A stretch of 64,000 bases of DNA from Roseibium sp. MMSF_3544 (GTDB taxonomy: Bacteria; Pseudomonadota; Alphaproteobacteria; Rhizobiales; Stappiaceae): assembly GCF_030732845.1 (NCBI RefSeq), contig NZ_JASHKA010000016.1, positions 1 to 64,000 on the forward strand, given 5' to 3'. Shown here in pieces: positions 25,157 through 34,226 of the stretch. Made by a program: the position numbers and the translations under genes. Each line of letters begins with the position of its first letter. Positions within the stretch are counted from its first letter, which is position 1. Below the pieces are notes generated by a model, which worked only from the letters and a program-made list of their open reading frames with translations, had not been told where the DNA came from and ran no database searches.

Positions 25157-27181
25157 ATGCTGTTGCCAAATTCAGTTTCTGCAAAATTCATATTCCTGCT
25201 TGCCGCGTTTATTGCCGTTCAAACCTCACCATTGGCGTTTGCACAAGACGCATGGACGCCGGAGACGAGTTTGAAGGTCAATCGCCTGTCAGACCTTTCG
25301 TTTTCTCCTGACGACACAAAGCTGCTTTACGGTGTGAACAGCGTCGACCTCGCTTCAGACGCTTATCAGGCCGAATTCTTCGTTGCGCAGTCAGATGGCA
25401 CAAATGCCAGAACCTTGCTGGAAAAGTCCGCAGATCATTCATCCCCGCAATGGTCGCCGGACGGGCGCTTCGTCGCCTACCTGTCCACCTCCGGCGGCAC
25501 CAGCAATATCTGGCTTATCGATGCCGCCGGGGGCGACGGTAGACAGCTGACAGACCTCTCGAGCGAGGTGTCCAGTTTCAAGTGGGCACCAGACGGGAGC
25601 TCAATCGCATTCGTCATGGCGGATCCGGATTTCGTTCCGCCTCCGGTGCAGGATTCTGATGTTTTTGCCAAGAACCAGCTTTGGCTTCAAAAGCTGAAAG
25701 ACAATCAAGCTGATGGAGCGGCGATCAGTCTGACGCCGGATGCGGATTTTTCTGTCAGTGAATGGAGTGGGAACTGGTCCTATGACTGGGCTCCTGACAG
25801 CAGCAGGATAGTTTTTGCCCATCAGGAACGGCCCGGGCTTGACTACTGGACGAAGGCCCAACTTTCCATTGTGGATGTCGAAACAAGAAAAGTCCGCAGC
25901 ATCGATGCCGGGAATGAGCATTGGAAGTATTTTCCAAGATACTCACCAGATGGAAAGTGGATCGCGTTCATTAACGCGCCTGGTCCGTTCAAGTGGTCTT
26001 TCCTGTGGGATATCAAGTTGTTCCCGGTTGGTGGCGGGGATGTCGTCGACCTGCATCAATCCAAAAATCGGCTGCCGTTTCCCTGGGAATGGGCGTCTGA
26101 TTCCCAAAGCCTTTACTACATTGAAAACGATCGTGTGACCTATTCCTTCTACACGATGCCAATTGACGGATCACCTTATTCAAAGGTGTTCGGATCGCCG
26201 CAGGATCTTGGCGTTCCGGGCCTCAATACGTATCTGACTTCGTCTTATGTGGACGTCAGTTCAAGCGGCGACAAAGTCGCTTTCATCGGCCAGACACATG
26301 CGCAACCTCCGGAAATTTACGTCAGTGAGGTCGCTCAATTCGAGCCTGCGAAGATTACCCGGCTGAATGGTGAATTTGAGGGTATCGGGGCACTGCGGAC
26401 GGAACTGGTCGAATGGAGATCGCTCGACAACACACCCGTCGAGGGGCTTCTGAGCTACCCCGAAGACTTCAGGGACGGAGAAACCTACCCGCTCGTGGTG
26501 CAAATACACGGTGGTCCGAATGGCGTTGATTTCAACGAATACCTGCCGCTGATGAAGTTCTTTGCCACGGCGGCGTATCTTGAAAAAGGGTATTTCGTCC
26601 TGCGCATCAACTATCGAGGTACACTGGGCTACGGCAGGGCCTTCCGGGAGGGCCTGGTCGGCAATTTCGGTAGGCCGGATTTTCAAGATATCATGTCCGG
26701 CGTCAATCATGTGATTGCAGGGGGTCAGGTTGACCCAGAACAATTGTTTGTCGTTGGCCAGAGCAATGGCGGAACCCTAACGAGCTGGATCATCACGCAG
26801 ACTGATCGGTTCAAGTCTGCTTGTCCGATTGCAGGTGAAACGGATTACATCAGTCTGGAGGGCACCAACGGGTACTTTCAGACCAGCTGGTATCTGGGCG
26901 GCAGCTTCATTGACAATCTGCAGATGTTTCTGGATCGGTCACCGATCTTCCACGTAAAGAATGTGCGGACACCGACTTTGATCCAGGGCGGCCTGCTGGA
27001 TGACAATGTGCCCCATACGCAGCTGGAAGAGTTCTATCGTGCGCTGAAGCGGGCTGGCGCGGACGCGCAGCTTGTGGGGTATCCCAAGTCCGACCACGAC
27101 TACTATCCGCCAAATCTTTACCTGCGGCTGTTGCACTCATGTCTTGATTGGACCGAAAAACACCGGGGTTCCAACCCCTAG
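25157..27181 (+). CDS. Exported prolyl-oligopeptidase-family (S9) peptidase
   Basis: Serine peptidase of 674 residues with a signal peptide (FIFLLAAFIAVQTSPLAFAQ). The N-terminal part is a WD40-like beta-propeller with TolB-type repeats (SPQWSPDGRFVAYL, FPRYSPDGKWIAF). The C-terminal S9 catalytic domain has Ser536 in GQSNGG, an Asp in GGLLDDNVP and a His in KSDHDYY. This matches acylaminoacyl-peptidase or dipeptidyl-peptidase-like enzymes. ATG 25157 is favoured by GGAG upstream over GTG 25112. It is convergent with the cyclase gene. Confidence 0.88.
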   Translation: MLLPNSVSAKFIFLLAAFIAVQTSPLAFAQDAWTPETSLKVNRLSDLSFSPDDTKLLYGVNSVDLASDAYQAEFFVAQSDGTNARTLLEKSADHSSPQWSPDGRFVAYLSTSGGTSNIWLIDAAGGDGRQLTDLSSEVSSFKWAPDGSSIAFVMADPDFVPPPVQDSDVFAKNQLWLQKLKDNQADGAAISLTPDADFSVSEWSGNWSYDWAPDSSRIVFAHQERPGLDYWTKAQLSIVDVETRKVRSIDAGNEHWKYFPRYSPDGKWIAFINAPGPFKWSFLWDIKLFPVGGGDVVDLHQSKNRLPFPWEWASDSQSLYYIENDRVTYSFYTMPIDGSPYSKVFGSPQDLGVPGLNTYLTSSYVDVSSSGDKVAFIGQTHAQPPEIYVSEVAQFEPAKITRLNGEFEGIGALRTELVEWRSLDNTPVEGLLSYPEDFRDGETYPLVVQIHGGPNGVDFNEYLPLMKFFATAAYLEKGYFVLRINYRGTLGYGRAFREGLVGNFGRPDFQDIMSGVNHVIAGGQVDPEQLFVVGQSNGGTLTSWIITQTDRFKSACPIAGETDYISLEGTNGYFQTSWYLGGSFIDNLQMFLDRSPIFHVKNVRTPTLIQGGLLDDNVPHTQLEEFYRALKRAGADAQLVGYPKSDHDYYPPNLYLRLLHSCLDWTEKHRGSNP

Positions 27182-27226
27182 AGCCTTGGCAGAGCGGGGA
27201 ACAGCTGATCTTCTACGGCGCGGGGC

Positions 27227-28285
27227 TCAGAATCGACCGGCCTGGCGGGCAAGCTCGATGCCCGGACTGACGCGCATCAGCCGCATCTCGCCGAAGCTGC
27301 GGATCTCCTGTTTTCCGAGATCGTCCAGATGAAACTCTTCGACGAGGTATTCTTTCATGGTATCCGGCGCGACGACGGCCATGGGTTTGGCAAAGGCCTG
27401 GAGGCGCGCCGCGAGGTTTACGGCGGATCCGAAGACGTCATAAACATATTTCTGGATGCCGACGACTGACCCGACGGCAGAGCCTGTGCCCAGTCCAATG
27501 CGTGCTTCCCACTTGTACTGATGGCTTTGATTGCGGCGTTCCAGGTAGCGGATAAAGCGCACGGCGCAGTTGGCGACGGCACGCATGTGGTCAGGAGACG
27601 GCTCCGGCATTCCGGAGACAGCCAGATAGGCATCACCAATCGTTTTGATCCGTTCGCAGCCGAACTGCTCTGCGATCCGGTCAAACGCGGTGAAAATATC
27701 GTTCAGTTCTCCAAGCGTGACTGTTGGGTCGTGTGTCGATGAAAACCGTGTGAAATCAACGAAATCCAGCATCACCACGGAGACGCTCTCGTAAAGCTGG
27801 GGCGTGACGACACCGAATGTCTTGAACTCTTCGTAGACGGAGCGTGGCATCAGGTTCAGCAACAGGCGCTCAACGCGTTCCTTTTCACGCTCCAGTTCGC
27901 GCGTGTTGCGCTCAACCATCGACGAGTAACTGTCGATCATCGATTCCAGTTCCCTGATCCGGGTAATGTTCTGGCATTCGACCACGAAAAGATTGTTGCC
28001 TTCCGCATCAGCGCTCGAAATCGAGAGCGCGATCACCAGTGTCCGACGCTTCAGCTTTACGGAAATTTCTCCGGTAAACCGCCCTGTCTCGTTCACCGAC
28101 TCGCGCACTTTCTCCATGTCGATGTCCATCAGGACATCCGGCAATGTCGCGTCCGGCTCGGGCTTGCCGAACCATTCCGCAAAAGGTTCATTGGTGAACA
28201 GGAATTGCAGGTTGTCACCGCGCACGACGGCTATTCCAACGCCAATGGCACGCAACAGCTGCTGGTTGATTGCCGTAATGCTCAT
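27227..28285 (-). CDS. PAS-domain class III adenylate cyclase
   Basis: Signalling enzyme of 352 residues that should make cAMP from ATP. A PAS-like sensor domain is at about 10-110 and a short coiled coil at 112-145. The class III catalytic domain follows with metal-binding Asp174 and Asp218, adenine-selecting Lys214 and Asp283, and transition-state residues Asn290 and Arg294, so all key positions are present. It has no membrane segment. The start overlaps the stop of the upstream truncated-haemoglobin gene as ATGA. Coupled synthesis suggests that the globin supplies a gas or redox input; that is inference. Confidence 0.9.
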   Translation of the reverse strand: MSITAINQQLLRAIGVGIAVVRGDNLQFLFTNEPFAEWFGKPEPDATLPDVLMDIDMEKVRESVNETGRFTGEISVKLKRRTLVIALSISSADAEGNNLFVVECQNITRIRELESMIDSYSSMVERNTRELEREKERVERLLLNLMPRSVYEEFKTFGVVTPQLYESVSVVMLDFVDFTRFSSTHDPTVTLGELNDIFTAFDRIAEQFGCERIKTIGDAYLAVSGMPEPSPDHMRAVANCAVRFIRYLERRNQSHQYKWEARIGLGTGSAVGSVVGIQKYVYDVFGSAVNLAARLQAFAKPMAVVAPDTMKEYLVEEFHLDDLGKQEIRSFGEMRLMRVSPGIELARQAGRF

Positions 28286-28650
28286 ACGACGCCCGCCGAG
28301 AGAATACTGGACCGCCGCGCTTCAATCTCCGAAATGACGATTTTGATGTCTTGCGGCTCGAAGCCATGCTCGGCGAGCGATTCCTGCAGGAGCCGGCTGA
28401 CTTCGTCGAAATCCTCGTGGGTCAGCTGCAGGGACGCGTGAGCCCGTCTGAGACGCTCGTCGGAATAGGAAACCGGCCCGCCCAGAAGGGCGGAAATAAA
28501 TTTGGTCTGATGATCGATGAGCTTGGGCATATCGATTTCGTCGAAATAGTCGCCGATCTGGTCGGAATCGAGAACCTTGTCATAAAAGGCCATTACGATC
28601 CGGCTGACAGATTTGAAGCCGCCATATTTATCAAAAAGCGCCTTGCTCAT
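28282..28650 (-). CDS. Group I truncated haemoglobin (trHbN-like)
   Basis: Small haem protein of 122 residues with the 2-on-2 globin fold. Tyr23 in MAFYDKVL matches the B10 distal residue and His71 in RRAHASL matches the F8 proximal haem ligand. The segment HQTKFISALLGGP is a further family mark. Known members bind O2 or NO. The gene precedes a PAS/adenylate-cyclase gene with a 4-bp overlap, so the two proteins are made together. A haem-based input into cAMP synthesis through a separate polypeptide is an attractive hypothesis. Confidence 0.9.
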   Translation of the reverse strand: MSKALFDKYGGFKSVSRIVMAFYDKVLDSDQIGDYFDEIDMPKLIDHQTKFISALLGGPVSYSDERLRRAHASLQLTHEDFDEVSRLLQESLAEHGFEPQDIKIVISEIEARRSSILSAGVV

Positions 28651-28874
28651 GCCAATGAAACTCGATTGATTACAAATTACAAAGAAGTAGAGACAGAGTA
28701 GGCCACAGGGGCCGTAAAGGAAAGTTGTTTAGAACTTTCTCGAAAAATTTAATTTTGCCTATTTCTTGATCATTCGGTTCCGATTGCTTTGAATGAACAA
28801 AACAGACCGTGTAACGGTTTGGCTGTGGTTGGGAAACGGCGCGAAGCGTGTTTTCTCAGTTTCCAGAGCAGACT

Positions 28875-29684
28875 TCATACATTCGCCAACAAGGATCCCA
28901 GCAACGCCGCAGGCTCGTCCTCGTGGACAAGATGGGCTGCGTTCTCGATGGGTGTGAAGGACTTTGCATTGAGAAGTTTGAGAAGCTGCCGTCCCTGTTC
29001 AGGGGGGATGAATGTGTCGCGCATCCCCCAGGTGATGTGAACGTCGAAATCGGTCGGTCCGTAAAGCTTCTGCGCTTCTGCTATGTTGCCATCGTCCGCC
29101 TGCGCAATCTGGCGGTAGAAGGCCGCCTTGCCGAGCTCGCCAGACCAGGGTCCGAAATAGATCTGGACCGCGTCTTCGCGAAGCGGATGATGTGCGGCTG
29201 CCTGGATGTAAGCGCGGAACAACGCTTCGTGGGCGTAATCCGGCAGGCCCGCAAATGCGGGCTCGTAATTCGCGACATGGGCATAAAACGGTGAACCGGA
29301 GGGCAGCACTGCCACTGCGTTCACCAGATGCAGCTTGCCGTACTCAATGCCATTGACAAAGTGCCCGCGCAGCGCCGCAAGGCCTCCAAAATCGTGGCCT
29401 ATGACTTGCGGCCGGACAAGAGACCACTCCGCAATCAATGCTTCCAGGAGGTTGCTCTGAACAGATTCAGTCACGTTTTGAGAAGGCCCCTTTTCAGACA
29501 GGCCGGTCCCAAGCATATCGAAGTAGTAGACCTTGTGCGTCTTCGCCAGCCAGGGCGCAATTGCGCGCCAGGCCTGCGATGACCAGGGGAATCCATGGAC
29601 GAGAACGATCGGCTCACCTTCGCCAATGGCACCCCAAGCGACGGACTGACCGTCAAAGACAAACCGTTCATTGAGGGGTAGCAT
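28875..29684 (-). CDS. Alpha/beta hydrolase (haloalkane dehalogenase-like fold)
   Basis: Cytoplasmic hydrolase of about 269 residues. The oxyanion region is LVHGFPWSSQAWR, and the nucleophile elbow is GHDFGG, with Asp rather than Ser as nucleophile. An Asp nucleophile is typical of haloalkane/haloacetate dehalogenases and epoxide hydrolases. The late His lies in AAHLVHED. I chose the ATG at 29684 because GGAGAA precedes it; another ATG at 29696 is in frame. It is divergent from an ArsR gene with a perfect palindrome between them, so that repressor probably controls it. Confidence 0.82.
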   Translation of the reverse strand: MLPLNERFVFDGQSVAWGAIGEGEPIVLVHGFPWSSQAWRAIAPWLAKTHKVYYFDMLGTGLSEKGPSQNVTESVQSNLLEALIAEWSLVRPQVIGHDFGGLAALRGHFVNGIEYGKLHLVNAVAVLPSGSPFYAHVANYEPAFAGLPDYAHEALFRAYIQAAAHHPLREDAVQIYFGPWSGELGKAAFYRQIAQADDGNIAEAQKLYGPTDFDVHITWGMRDTFIPPEQGRQLLKLLNAKSFTPIENAAHLVHEDEPAALLGSLLANV

Positions 29685-29700
29685 CTGTTTCTCCATCAGA

Positions 29701-29728
29701 TTGACAAATAGCAAATTTGCTATATGAA
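29701..29728 (+). promoter_or_regulatory. ArsR operator: 16-bp perfect palindrome between -35 and -10
   Basis: ATAGCAAATTTGCTAT (29708-29723) is perfectly self-complementary. It lies directly after a consensus -35 box TTGACA (29701-29706) and before TATGAA (29723-29728). A dimeric repressor bound there would block the ArsR promoter and probably the divergent hydrolase promoter too. Confidence 0.75.
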
Positions 29729-29735
29729 TATAGAT

Positions 29736-30056
29736 ATGTCGAATCGAGAAGATCAAGTCAAGGCGCTTGCAAACGAAACCCGGATTGAAGTCCTGAGATT
29801 GCTGGATCGGCCAATGGATCACTTTGCCCATCAGGAGTCGGCAAACCCCGTTGAAACAGGGGTGTGCGTCCAGTTGCTTGCGGAACATTTCGGGATCAGT
29901 CAGCCGACGATGAGCCGGCATATTGAATTGCTGAAGCGTGCGGGTTTTATCCGTGCGCAGCGCAAGCAGAAATGGACTTATTGCAGGCGAGATGAAACAG
30001 CGCTTGCGGACTATGCAGGCTGGTTGAAATCCAGCTTGAATATCAAATCCGACTGA
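29736..30056 (+). CDS. ArsR-family winged-helix regulator
   Basis: Repressor of 106 residues with the ArsR winged helix (VKALANETRIEVLRLLD, then FGISQPTMSRHIELLKRAGFI). I prefer ATG 29736 over ATG 29724: a predicted promoter (-35 TTGACA at 29701, -10 TATGAA at 29723) would start transcription at about 29735, giving a leaderless mRNA. Neither ATG has a Shine-Dalgarno sequence. It has no metal-binding cysteine pair. It is divergent from the alpha/beta hydrolase, the likely target. Confidence 0.85.
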   Translation: MSNREDQVKALANETRIEVLRLLDRPMDHFAHQESANPVETGVCVQLLAEHFGISQPTMSRHIELLKRAGFIRAQRKQKWTYCRRDETALADYAGWLKSSLNIKSD

Positions 30057-30141
30057 CCGTCGTTCCCGCGCGAAATGCGGTGAGGACGGATCGGATTTTC
30101 AGTCGCAGAAAGCTTCGCGGAAAAGAAGGAAGACGTCCACG

Positions 30142-30747
30142 TCAGTTCTGAATCGACAGCGCTGCCATCATCCTGGAAACACCTTCACCGATCGATCCCG
30201 TGTTTTCGATCCGGACAAGATTCGGCACATCCTGTGGTTCCAGATCCGCGCGCCGAAGGCGGTTTTCAATGGCCTCGCGGCTCTCGCGGCCACGGGTGGC
30301 GAGGCGCGCCGCAAGGATGTCGACAGGCGCGGTGATCAGCAGAACGATCGCCGTTTGATACTTGTCCGAGGCCTGGTGAAGAACACGGCGCGACCCGTTT
30401 GCAATCACCGTATCGCCGTTCCTGATAAGGTCGTCGTAATTCGCCGGGATAACGTAGCCGAGACCATGTGCTTCCCAGGAAAGCGCGACTGTTCCGTTGG
30501 CGACCATGCTGTCGAATTCGGGGCGGGTCAGCGTGTCGTGGTCTTCCGCATTCGGGTCGGCATCACGGGTAATTGCGCGCCGGGCGAAGTGAACGCCGGT
30601 CTTGTCCTGGAGCCTTTGCCTGAGTGCGGACATGAGCGTGTCCTTGCCCGCACCGCTTGGGCCGACAACGAGCACCATTCGGCCCGGTCCCAGTTTTCCT
30701 GCCGATGTTTCCGTATCAGGCAACCCGTCTGCCCTCGCGCCAGACAC
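30142..30747 (-). CDS. phnN: Ribose 1,5-bisphosphate phosphokinase PhnN
   Basis: Kinase that turns ribose 1,5-bisphosphate into PRPP at the end of the C-P lyase pathway. The product of up to 201 residues has a Walker A VVGPSGAGKDTLM and a guanylate-kinase-like fold (RAITRDADPNAEDHDTLT). The start is not settled: GTG 30747 overlaps phnM by 32 bp, while TTG 30723 would overlap by 8 bp and has GAGGG upstream. It is the last gene of the phn operon, so phosphonate ribose is likely returned to nucleotide synthesis. Confidence 0.88.
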   Translation of the reverse strand: MSGARADGLPDTETSAGKLGPGRMVLVVGPSGAGKDTLMSALRQRLQDKTGVHFARRAITRDADPNAEDHDTLTRPEFDSMVANGTVALSWEAHGLGYVIPANYDDLIRNGDTVIANGSRRVLHQASDKYQTAIVLLITAPVDILAARLATRGRESREAIENRLRRADLEPQDVPNLVRIENTGSIGEGVSRMMAALSIQN

Positions 30748-31861
30748 CGCGCACGATCGGCACGCTGCCGACGAGCTTCACCTGGATCAGGTCTGCACGA
30801 AGACCCGGCGTCAGGGAGCCGCGGTCGTCCAGGCCGATCGCCCTGGCAGGGCTTGATGTGACCATGGCAGCGGCCTGTGGCAGATCGATTGCCTCGATCT
30901 CGTCGGCAAGCTGGAACGCGGCCTGGATCAGGGAGACCGGCACATAGTCGGAGGACAAAACGTCGAGATAACCTGCTTCCGCCAGTTCCCCTGCTGAAAC
31001 ATTGCCCGAATGGGAGCCGCCGCGGACGACGTTGGGGGCACCCATCAGAACCGCCATTCCTGCTTCATGCGATGCCTTGGCAGCTTCAACCGTTGTCGGG
31101 AATTCAGCGATCTTTGTGTTCAGCGCAATGGCCTCTTCCACGTGGCCGATGGTGGCATCGTCATGGCTGGCGATGGCTATGCCCTTGCCCTGGGCGATGT
31201 CGGACAGTTTCCTGCGGTTGTCCGGGGCAAGCCCACTGGCGCGTTCCTGCCGGCGCCGGATGAACTCGTCCATCTGGGCATCGGTGAAGCCCTTCTTGCC
31301 CTGATAATAGGTTTTGTACGCATCGAGGGAGACGAACTGGCGTTGTCCGGGCGTGTGATCCATCAGGGAAATCAGCCGTATGCTGTTGTCGTCCTCAAAG
31401 ACCTTGTAGGCGTTCAGCACATCGGGTGCGGAAACTTCGCAGCGCAGATGAATGAAATGGTCGGCCCGGAGCCGGTGTTCGCGCTGACCGGTCTCGATCG
31501 CATCCGCAAGGGCGCGCATATCCGAATAGCGCAGGTCCGCATCTTCATCCATGCCGACGCGAAGCGCGTCAAAGACGGTGGTGATGCCGGCGCACGCGAT
31601 TTGTGCATCGTGTGCCTGAACAGCGGAGACCGTGTTCCAGCGCACCTTCGGGCGCGGCGCATAGTGTGTTTCCAGGTGATCTGTGTGCAATTCGATCAGG
31701 CCGGGGAGGAGAAAATCGCCTTCGCAATCGTGTCCATCAACGTTGGTCGGTGTCTCGATGGCCTCGATCATTCCGCCTGTATTCACGCTCAAGGAGCCAT
31801 TGATCACCTCGTCCGCCAGAACCAGCCTGGCGTTCTTGAAGACTTTCAAATGCGTGCTCAT
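30716..31861 (-). CDS. phnM: RPnTP diphosphatase PhnM
   Basis: Amidohydrolase-type enzyme of 381 residues that removes pyrophosphate from alpha-D-ribose 1-methylphosphonate 5-triphosphate, giving the substrate for PhnJ. Metal-binding histidines appear in LIELHTDHLETH and a late one in ASHDDAT. The length is normal. It starts inside the stop of the DUF1045 gene (ATGA overlap) and overlaps phnN at its end, showing a tightly packed operon. Confidence 0.93.
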   Translation of the reverse strand: MSTHLKVFKNARLVLADEVINGSLSVNTGGMIEAIETPTNVDGHDCEGDFLLPGLIELHTDHLETHYAPRPKVRWNTVSAVQAHDAQIACAGITTVFDALRVGMDEDADLRYSDMRALADAIETGQREHRLRADHFIHLRCEVSAPDVLNAYKVFEDDNSIRLISLMDHTPGQRQFVSLDAYKTYYQGKKGFTDAQMDEFIRRRQERASGLAPDNRRKLSDIAQGKGIAIASHDDATIGHVEEAIALNTKIAEFPTTVEAAKASHEAGMAVLMGAPNVVRGGSHSGNVSAGELAEAGYLDVLSSDYVPVSLIQAAFQLADEIEAIDLPQAAAMVTSSPARAIGLDDRGSLTPGLRADLIQVKLVGSVPIVRGVWREGRRVA

Positions 31862-32607
31862 GCATTCTCCTTGGGGGTCAATAGGGCGGCATGCGATTCT
31901 GCCGTCACAGGCGACGTCTCACCTGTCAGATGGAACACTGTGTGAACGTCAAAGGGGGCATTGCGTTCCGGTTCGACATAAAGCGCAAACGAATTGCAGA
32001 TGCGCGGTTCACCTGTCACAGCCGAAAAATAGTCCCTAGCCGCCGCAGCGATCTTGCCGGCCTCTGTTTCATTTTCCAGCTTGTTGGACAGGGTCATGTG
32101 GAAGCGAAACTCATCGAAGATGTAAGGGTAGCCCCACCCGGTCAGATAGGCGTCCTGCTTCTGCGTGAGGTTGCTTCTGCGGCGCCGTTCCAGGTCGGCT
32201 TCGGACAGGGGTGCCCGGAACATCTCGAAGCGGTGGACGCAGATGGCAGCGAAGGCGGCAAGTCCCGGTTCGTTCTGGTCCGTCGTAAGTGCAAGGAACT
32301 TCCCGAGACGATTGACGCCAAGTCCCTTGATTTCGAAGGGTGCGATGTCGTCCGCGAACGCCTTACATGCGTCCAACAGCGCGGCTTCGCTGACATCGGG
32401 ATGAAGGTGAAACGGCGCCTTGAGGGTCCCGTGAAAACCGTAACGCCGGGGGCTGTCGGTCAGATCCTGAAAGCGCGACGCGTCGACGCCGTCGACGTCC
32501 GGCTGGCGCAGCGAAGAGCCGGTAAACGGGTCGCGGCCCAGCCAGGCATTGCCCAGTTGCATCAGAGGATCGTCCGCACCGGCGGCAAAATAGATGGCAT
32601 AGCGCAT
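31858..32607 (-). CDS. DUF1045 phosphonate-metabolism protein (2H phosphoesterase-like)
   Basis: Protein of 249 residues in the family found inside many phn operons. Two HxT motifs, His59-Gly-Thr61 (YGFHGTL) and His170-Met-Thr172 (FRFHMTL), mark it as a 2H phosphoesterase. The C-P lyase reaction yields 5-phosphoribosyl 1,2-cyclic phosphate, normally opened by PhnP. No phnP is present in this operon, so this protein is a plausible replacement; that is inference. It is separated from phnL by about 117 bp and overlaps phnM by 4 bp. Confidence 0.88.
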   Translation of the reverse strand: MRYAIYFAAGADDPLMQLGNAWLGRDPFTGSSLRQPDVDGVDASRFQDLTDSPRRYGFHGTLKAPFHLHPDVSEAALLDACKAFADDIAPFEIKGLGVNRLGKFLALTTDQNEPGLAAFAAICVHRFEMFRAPLSEADLERRRRSNLTQKQDAYLTGWGYPYIFDEFRFHMTLSNKLENETEAGKIAAAARDYFSAVTGEPRICNSFALYVEPERNAPFDVHTVFHLTGETSPVTAESHAALLTPKENA

Positions 32608-32724
32608 AACAGAATCACGGGTCGTTTTCGTCTGGCCGGGAGGTTGGCCTAAAGGCGAGCGGTGACTGTTCTGTGACAGTTTCCGTCCGTCTGCAACTAT
32701 TTCTTCAAAGGTTCTCCATCGGCC

Positions 32725-33429
32725 TCAGGCAGCCACGTCGGCCGCAAAAGTGGTGACGTCGATGATGCGGTCGGCAATCTCCTCGCGCACATCCTGATCG
32801 TGCAGGATGCCGACCATGGCGACGCCCTGTTCCTTCTTTTCCTGTACCAGCCGCACGACGACAGCGCGGTTGGCGGCGTCGAGCGACGCCGTCGGCTCGT
32901 CCAGAAGCAGGATCGGATAGTGGGCAATGAAACCGCGGGCAATGTTGACGCGCTGCTGTTCGCCGCCGGAGAAGGTTGCCGGAGGCAGGGTCCAGAGACG
33001 CTCCGGAACGTTCAGCCGGGCAAGGAGCGAGCGCGCCTTCTCCACGGCCTCCTCTTCGCTGGCGCCCTGGGCGACCAATGGCTCGGCGACAACGTCTTCG
33101 GCGGAAACACGCGGAATCGTGCGCAGGAATTGGCTGACATACCCGATCGTATCTTCGCGCAGTTTCAGCACCTGCCGCGGTTCGGCACCGGCGACATTGA
33201 CAATGTCGTCACCGATTGTGACCAGGATCTGGCCCTTGTCGCAGCGATAGTTGCCGTAGATCATTTTGAGAATTGAGCTTTTGCCGGCACCGGACGGACC
33301 GCCAAGCACGACGCACTCACCAGCGCTCACCGAGAATTCGACTTTCTCCACGACCGGAATAACCGTGCCGCCCTGCAAATGCATGGTGAAGGACTTGCCG
33401 ACATTGTTGAGATAGAGACGGACAGGCAT
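32725..33429 (-). CDS. phnL: C-P lyase ABC-type subunit PhnL
   Basis: ABC-type ATPase-like protein of 234 residues, part of the C-P lyase machinery rather than a transporter. Walker A is GGPSGAGKSS, the signature is FSGGEQQRVNIAR, and Walker B is ILLLDEPTASLD. PhnL with PhnG, H and I is needed to join the phosphonate to ribose of ATP. I placed the start at ATG 33429 because GAGG precedes it; a GTG at 33441 would overlap phnK. Confidence 0.93.
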   Translation of the reverse strand: MPVRLYLNNVGKSFTMHLQGGTVIPVVEKVEFSVSAGECVVLGGPSGAGKSSILKMIYGNYRCDKGQILVTIGDDIVNVAGAEPRQVLKLREDTIGYVSQFLRTIPRVSAEDVVAEPLVAQGASEEEAVEKARSLLARLNVPERLWTLPPATFSGGEQQRVNIARGFIAHYPILLLDEPTASLDAANRAVVVRLVQEKKEQGVAMVGILHDQDVREEIADRIIDVTTFAADVAA

Positions 33430-33437
33430 TTCGGACC

Positions 33438-34226
33438 TCACACCTGCAAGATGGATGAAACGAGGAGCTGCGAATAAGGCTCGCGCGGGTCGTCAAGAAC
33501 CTGGTCTGTGAGACCGGCTTCAATGACATTGCCGTAGCGCATCACCATGATGCGGTGTGACAGCAGGCGGGCGACCGCAAGGTCGTGGGTGACGATCACG
33601 ACGGAAAGACCCAGATCGGAAACGAGTCTGCGAAGCAGGTCGAGCAAGCGTGCCTGTACGGATACATCCAGGCCGCCGGTCGGTTCGTCCATGAAAACGA
33701 GGCGCGGGCGTGTGACCAGGTTCCGTGCGATCTGCAGGCGCTGGCGCATGCCTCCGGAAAAGGAGCGCGGGTCGTCGTCGATCCGGTCGCTGTCGATCTC
33801 CACGCGGCCGAGCCAGTCGTCGGCCGTTGACCGGATGTTGCCGTAGTGACGGTCGCCGATTGCCATCAACCGCTCGCCGACATTGGCGCCGGCAGAAACA
33901 TTCATGCGCAATCCGTCGGCTGCATTCTGGTGGACGAAACCCCAGTCGGTGCGCATCAGCAGGCGCCGCTCCGCCTCGGTGAGCTGATAAAGATTGCGCA
34001 TGGTGCCGTCGCGCATGCGGTACTCAATCGCGCCTGCTGTTGGGGCCAATCGGGTGGAGAGGCAGTTGAGAAGCGTCGTTTTGCCGGATCCGCTTTCGCC
34101 CACGATAGCGAGCACTTCACCGGGCCAAAGATCGAAAGAGACGTCGGAACAGCCAACACGATCGCCGTAGTAACGGGTGACGTTATGAACCTGAAGGAGC
34201 GGTTCGTCCGATTGAAAAAGGCTCAT
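33438..34226 (-). CDS. phnK: C-P lyase ABC-type subunit PhnK
   Basis: ABC-type protein of 262 residues that binds the PhnGHIJ core complex. Walker A is VGESGSGKTT, the signature FSGGMRQRLQIAR and Walker B VFMDEPTGGLD. It resembles oligopeptide-type ABC ATPases, as PhnK does in other species. It overlaps phnJ by 4 bp (ATGA). Confidence 0.93.
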   Translation of the reverse strand: MSLFQSDEPLLQVHNVTRYYGDRVGCSDVSFDLWPGEVLAIVGESGSGKTTLLNCLSTRLAPTAGAIEYRMRDGTMRNLYQLTEAERRLLMRTDWGFVHQNAADGLRMNVSAGANVGERLMAIGDRHYGNIRSTADDWLGRVEIDSDRIDDDPRSFSGGMRQRLQIARNLVTRPRLVFMDEPTGGLDVSVQARLLDLLRRLVSDLGLSVVIVTHDLAVARLLSHRIMVMRYGNVIEAGLTDQVLDDPREPYSQLLVSSILQV

